From NCBI GenBank assembly GCA_002789465.1, contig PFTH01000143.1, positions 1 through 6,307 on the forward strand: DNA of 6,307 bases. The letters are read 5' to 3'. The translations under genes and the position numbers were made by a program. The notes under the pieces were generated by a model. That model had not been told where the DNA came from, did no database searches, and saw nothing but the letters and a program-made list of their open reading frames with translations. This stretch comes from Candidatus Roizmanbacteria bacterium CG_4_9_14_0_8_um_filter_34_12. Its GTDB lineage: Bacteria; Patescibacteriota; Microgenomatia; UBA1406; GWC2-37-13. This document shows positions 3,774-6,307 of this stretch, piece after piece (within the stretch, counting starts at the first letter, position 1; each line of letters opens with the position of its first letter).

Positions 3774-6245
3774 ATGAAGATTGTTTGGAAATCTCTTCTA
3801 TTTATTTTGATATTCGTTTTTCTTTTTTCTTCTCCTGTTGATGCCCAGTGGAATGTGTGGAATACACCGGCTGCCTATTGGGATTTTGAAGGCGCTTCCG
3901 GCCAAACAAGCATCAAAGACCGCGCGGGCAGCAATGACATTTTTTTGACCGCAACATCAGGTACGCCAACCGGAATACAAAGTGTGGGAAAAGTAGGCAA
4001 AGACGCACAGTTTAATGGAACAACCGACTACGGATATGCGGAAGATTCGGCAACACTTTCCCAAACCGCCAGTTTTTCGGTTGAAGCTTGGGTTAAGTTT
4101 GATACTATTTCCTCAACCAATGGAGTGATCCAGACTGTTCTTGCCAAATGGGATGAGACAACCAATATCAGAACCTATAGACTCATTATCCAGACCGATA
4201 CAACCGGACGAGCATATTCACAATTTCAGATCTCAACCGATGGCACAGTTGGCAATATTAAAACGGCAACCGGCAAAACACAGATTGTTGCCGGACAATG
4301 GTACCTATTAACCGGATATTTTAACGCAACAAGTCCAGGAACAATATATATTTACGTTAATGGTGTCAGTGATGGCACCACCTCATCTGTTGGCACTTCC
4401 ATTCCTGATACGACTGCTAAATTTTATCTGGGAGCAACCAAAACCGGCGCCTCAACTTATACTAATTTTTTAGATGGTTCGGTTGATGAAATGCGTCTTT
4501 TTTCCGGAACCCGAACCCAAGGATCAATTGCCTATTCCATGGAAAGAGGAAAACCTGTAATAAATATGACTTTTGACGACGGATCTGGACTCCAGGCGAT
4601 CGATCATTCACCGGAGACAAATAGAGGCGCCCTGATAAATTTTCCAACCGATAATAGTGAGTGGATCGAGGGAATCAATAAAACTTATGCTTTGCAGTTT
4701 GACGGTAGTTCTAACTATGTTGATTTGGGCAATAAACCAAAACTTCAGTTAGGAGGAGCGATGACTATTTCCACTTGGATTAATCCAACAGATCTGTCAA
4801 GCGATTACACTATTGTTTCCCAACCAAATACAAACGGCTACACATTTAAGATAACAACAGCCGGAGAGATGACTTTTGGTGCATTAGGTGGAACAACAGT
4901 CACCACATCCGGCGCCGGTATCACAGCCGGTGCCTGGCAATATGTAACCTTAAGTTACGACGGATCAAACGCTACGTTTTACAAAGACGGGCGATTAATT
5001 TCGAGTCCTGCTTTGACTTTGTGGAGCGTTACCGATGGCGCAATATTCGTGGGCAAAGCCGGTTCGACTCCCCAATATTTTAAAGGAAAGATAGATGAAT
5101 TGATGATTTATCCCTATAACAGAACCGCTTTTGAGGTATATATAGATCGAAATAAAGGTCTTGTCAATTTTGGTAATGAAAAGTCACTGCAACCTCATAA
5201 CGCTCAAATCGCCTGTCCAAAAGGATTTATCCATGTTCCCGGCGATCCTTTATATGGTACTTCTGATTTTTGCGTGATGAAGTATGAAGCCAAATGCGCT
5301 TTAACTTCCGACCCTACTACCGGTATTCAACCGGCTCACGCCGATGCTTGTTCCGGAGAAAGCGGTGGTGATTATTACGGAACCTACAAAAACAGCGGTG
5401 CCGGTTGTGCCTGCAGTAGTGCCAACAGTAAACAAATCGTATCGGTTGCCTCGGGCTTTCCCATCGCCTATATTGCCCAGGATGACGGAACCGTCAATGA
5501 TTCTAAAAGTTATTGCGAAACCAATGGTTGGCATTTGATTACTAATGCCGAGTGGATGACCATTGCCAGAAATGTCGAACGGCAAGGAGCTAACTGGTGT
5601 GATTTAAACGGCGCAAACTGCGGTTTTTCCCCGGGACAATCAAGTAAATATTTAGCTGCCGGTCATAACGATAACGTGAACGATCCGGCTGCAGGCGGGG
5701 ACGGTAATAGCGCCATTATTGCCAGCACTAACGATAGTTATGCCTGTTACGGGACAGATACGGGGGCAACCACTTGTACCAATGCTGGAAACCAGCAAAA
5801 GCGAACTCACGCCCTGGCCAATGGTGAAGTTATTTGGGATCTGGCGGGTAATGTTTGGGAGTGGACAGATAATACGGTTTTGAGAAAGGATGAGCCTGAA
5901 TGTCAGGGAGCAGGTTGTGTTGTTGATTGGCAGTGGAGTGACTTTGCAGTTGGAAGTTTGACATCATATTTATTGGATAACGGACAAGGAGCCTCTATGG
6001 GTTATGATGTCATTAGACCTTCTAATTCTTCTTGGAATGCCAATCAAAGAGTTGGAAGAATTTATCATTATAGTAATCCTTCTGATACGGACACAACAGT
6101 CTACGCCTTTTTGCGGGGTGCGAGCTGGAGTGGCGGGTCTCGCGCCGGGGTGTTTGCACTCGCTCTGCACAGTACTCCGGGTAGCTCTGGCACCCTAACA
6201 TTGGGTTCCGGTGCGCCGTCCCTGTCAATAAGTAATACTTCGTAG
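3774..6245 (+). CDS. Secreted DGR target protein: signal peptide, two LamG-like domains, FGE-sulfatase/C-type-lectin-fold variable domain (3' end frameshifted)
   Basis: This 823-residue protein starts at ATG 3774, which gives a clean signal peptide (K2, W5-K6, hydrophobic 8-18, cleavage V22-D-A24|Q); TTG 3765 would add three residues. Two concanavalin-like LamG/Laminin_G_3 domains follow: about 28-250 (AAYWDFEGASG ... GSVDEMRLFSG near 235-245) and about 260-455 (INMTFDDGSGLQAIDHSP ... GKIDELMIYPYNRT). The FGE-sulfatase/C-lectin domain runs from C481 (CPKGFIHVPGD) through SYCETNGWHLITNAEW and WDLAGNVWEW (W695) to FLRGASW, with several Cys that may pair. VR covers residues 777-817. It is probably an exported binding protein rather than a true sulfatase activator. 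A missing base near 6195 removes the expected NIGFRCAVPVNK ending (stop TAA 6233-6235) and yields LTLGSGAPSLSISNTS instead. The gene is visibly richer in GC than RT and avd. Confidence 0.93.
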   Translation: MKIVWKSLLFILIFVFLFSSPVDAQWNVWNTPAAYWDFEGASGQTSIKDRAGSNDIFLTATSGTPTGIQSVGKVGKDAQFNGTTDYGYAEDSATLSQTASFSVEAWVKFDTISSTNGVIQTVLAKWDETTNIRTYRLIIQTDTTGRAYSQFQISTDGTVGNIKTATGKTQIVAGQWYLLTGYFNATSPGTIYIYVNGVSDGTTSSVGTSIPDTTAKFYLGATKTGASTYTNFLDGSVDEMRLFSGTRTQGSIAYSMERGKPVINMTFDDGSGLQAIDHSPETNRGALINFPTDNSEWIEGINKTYALQFDGSSNYVDLGNKPKLQLGGAMTISTWINPTDLSSDYTIVSQPNTNGYTFKITTAGEMTFGALGGTTVTTSGAGITAGAWQYVTLSYDGSNATFYKDGRLISSPALTLWSVTDGAIFVGKAGSTPQYFKGKIDELMIYPYNRTAFEVYIDRNKGLVNFGNEKSLQPHNAQIACPKGFIHVPGDPLYGTSDFCVMKYEAKCALTSDPTTGIQPAHADACSGESGGDYYGTYKNSGAGCACSSANSKQIVSVASGFPIAYIAQDDGTVNDSKSYCETNGWHLITNAEWMTIARNVERQGANWCDLNGANCGFSPGQSSKYLAAGHNDNVNDPAAGGDGNSAIIASTNDSYACYGTDTGATTCTNAGNQQKRTHALANGEVIWDLAGNVWEWTDNTVLRKDEPECQGAGCVVDWQWSDFAVGSLTSYLLDNGQGASMGYDVIRPSNSSWNANQRVGRIYHYSNPSDTDTTVYAFLRGASWSGGSRAGVFALALHSTPGSSGTLTLGSGAPSLSISNTS
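6102..6224 (+). repeat. DGR variable repeat (VR) at the 3' end of the target gene
   Basis: It is the diversified copy of TR 1987-2110, with every difference at a TR adenine. At the TR Asn codons the VR now encodes Y, S, S, G, R, A, H, S, S and T in order, with one Asn unchanged (2083-2085); the TAG codon has become TGG (Trp), and ACA has become GCA. The last 29 bases (6196-6224) are identical to TR and contain the GC-rich IMH-type segment. One TR adenine (2080 or 2081) has no partner in VR, giving a length of 123 against 124 and a -1 frameshift. Confidence 0.96.
6200..6224 (+). promoter_or_regulatory. IMH-like GC-rich segment at the VR 3' end
   Basis: Bases 6200-6224 are identical to TR 2086-2110 and contain no adenine after the first base, so mutagenesis cannot change them. 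By analogy with the Bordetella phage DGR this is the initiation-of-mutagenic-homing site. TR and VR diverge right after it (gat in TR, gtc in VR). A short agtaatac match resumes at 2114-2121 and 6231-6238. Confidence 0.65.
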
Positions 6246-6252
6246 ATATCTA
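6243..6252. repeat. 10-bp palindrome overlapping the target stop codon
   Basis: tagatatcta is a perfect palindrome 18 bases past the VR end. DGRs of the Bordetella type have a hairpin or cruciform shortly downstream of VR that helps target recognition. This one has no loop and is all AT but for one GC pair each side, so that role is only a possibility. Confidence 0.25.
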
Positions 6253-6270
6253 TTTATCTTCTTTATCTTT

Positions 6271-6281
6271 CCGCGAAGCGG
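6271..6281. terminator. Small GC hairpin downstream of the target gene
   Basis: ccgc (6271-6274) pairs with gcgg (6278-6281) around a GAA loop, 46 bases after VR. It may be a weak terminator or the post-VR hairpin of the DGR. The stem is only 4 bp, shorter than the 7-10 bp typical of described DGR target hairpins. The cgaagcggt core is the inverse of accgcttcg at 330-338. Confidence 0.35.
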
Positions 6282-6307
6282 TCGAAAAATCTGCAAGTAT
6301 TAATAAA

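Larger units (their letters stand above)
1987..6245 (+). mobile_element. Diversity-generating retroelement (DGR): TR - spacer RNA - RT - avd(minus) - target with VR
   Basis: All core DGR parts are present: a template repeat, a DGR-type reverse transcriptase, an Avd-like accessory protein and a target gene ending in a variable repeat that differs from TR only at adenines. TR, RT and target are on the plus strand; avd is on the minus strand between RT and target. DGRs diversify a resident protein by mutagenic retrohoming; they are not known to move as transposons, and no integrase, attachment site or terminal repeats are visible here. Activity is inferred from the adenine-specific divergence, which is the product signature of past mutagenic retrohoming. 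Confidence 0.95.

Noticed and set aside
4462..4647. 61-residue minus-strand ORF in the target gene
   Set aside because: It is antisense to the first LamG domain end; no family features.
5301..5585. 94-residue minus-strand ORF and plus-strand 5344-5538 ORF
   Set aside because: Both lie inside the FGE domain of the target gene, are low in complexity and match no family; they are other-frame shadows.
5970..6228. ORFs on both strands across the VR
   Set aside because: They overlap the target 3' end in other frames. Their sequence changes with each homing event and would not be maintained.
5211..6245. True formylglycine-generating enzyme (sulfatase activation)
   Set aside because: The fold-level motifs are present, but the domain ends in a DGR VR and sits behind LamG domains in an exported protein; FGE-like folds are commonly reused as DGR target scaffolds.

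Overview
The window holds a nearly complete diversity-generating retroelement (DGR) in an AT-rich genome, with unrelated small genes to its left. A DGR copies a template repeat (TR) through an error-prone reverse transcriptase that misreads adenines, and writes the product into the variable repeat (VR) of a target gene. The evidence is direct. TR (1987-2110) and VR (6102-6224) align over 124 columns. All 93 non-adenine TR positions are identical. Of the 31 TR adenines, 18 are substituted (12 to G, 5 to C, 1 at the edge to T), 1 is deleted and 12 are unchanged.

Layout. 1-298: C-terminal end of an AbiEii-like nucleotidyltransferase toxin, cut by the window edge. 392-904: a HIT-family protein with a GTG start. 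871-1053 (minus): an N-terminal remnant that looks like an IS1634/IS4-type transposase, followed by gene-poor sequence to 1353. 1354-1944 (minus): a membrane-anchored protein with a soluble extracytoplasmic domain. 1945-1986: a short divergent control region. 1987-2110: TR. 2111-2272: a structured spacer with two consecutive hairpins, the second having a perfect 14-bp stem. 2273-3439: DGR reverse transcriptase. 3387-3725 (minus): an Avd-type four-helix-bundle accessory protein, convergent with and overlapping the RT gene. 3774-6245: the target, a secreted protein with a signal peptide, two LamG-like domains and a C-terminal FGE-sulfatase/C-type-lectin-fold domain whose last strands are the VR. 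6246-6307: a short tail with a palindrome and a small hairpin.

How the parts work together. The TR RNA plus its structured spacer is the likely template. RT with Avd would make adenine-mutagenised cDNA, which would replace the VR at the 3' end of the target gene. The target carries its variable surface outside the cell, so it is probably a diversified adhesin or binding protein.

Two points deserve attention. First, the VR as sequenced lacks one adenine-derived base, which throws the end of the target out of frame and replaces the conserved GFRCA ending encoded by the TR with an unrelated tail. Second, avd is on the opposite strand to RT, TR and target, which is not the usual arrangement.

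Organism. Low GC, weak or absent Shine-Dalgarno sites, small genes and a DGR with an FGE-type target fit a Candidate Phyla Radiation (Patescibacteria) genome or a similar uncultured bacterium. This is inference; no marker gene in the window settles it. All genes read with the standard bacterial code.
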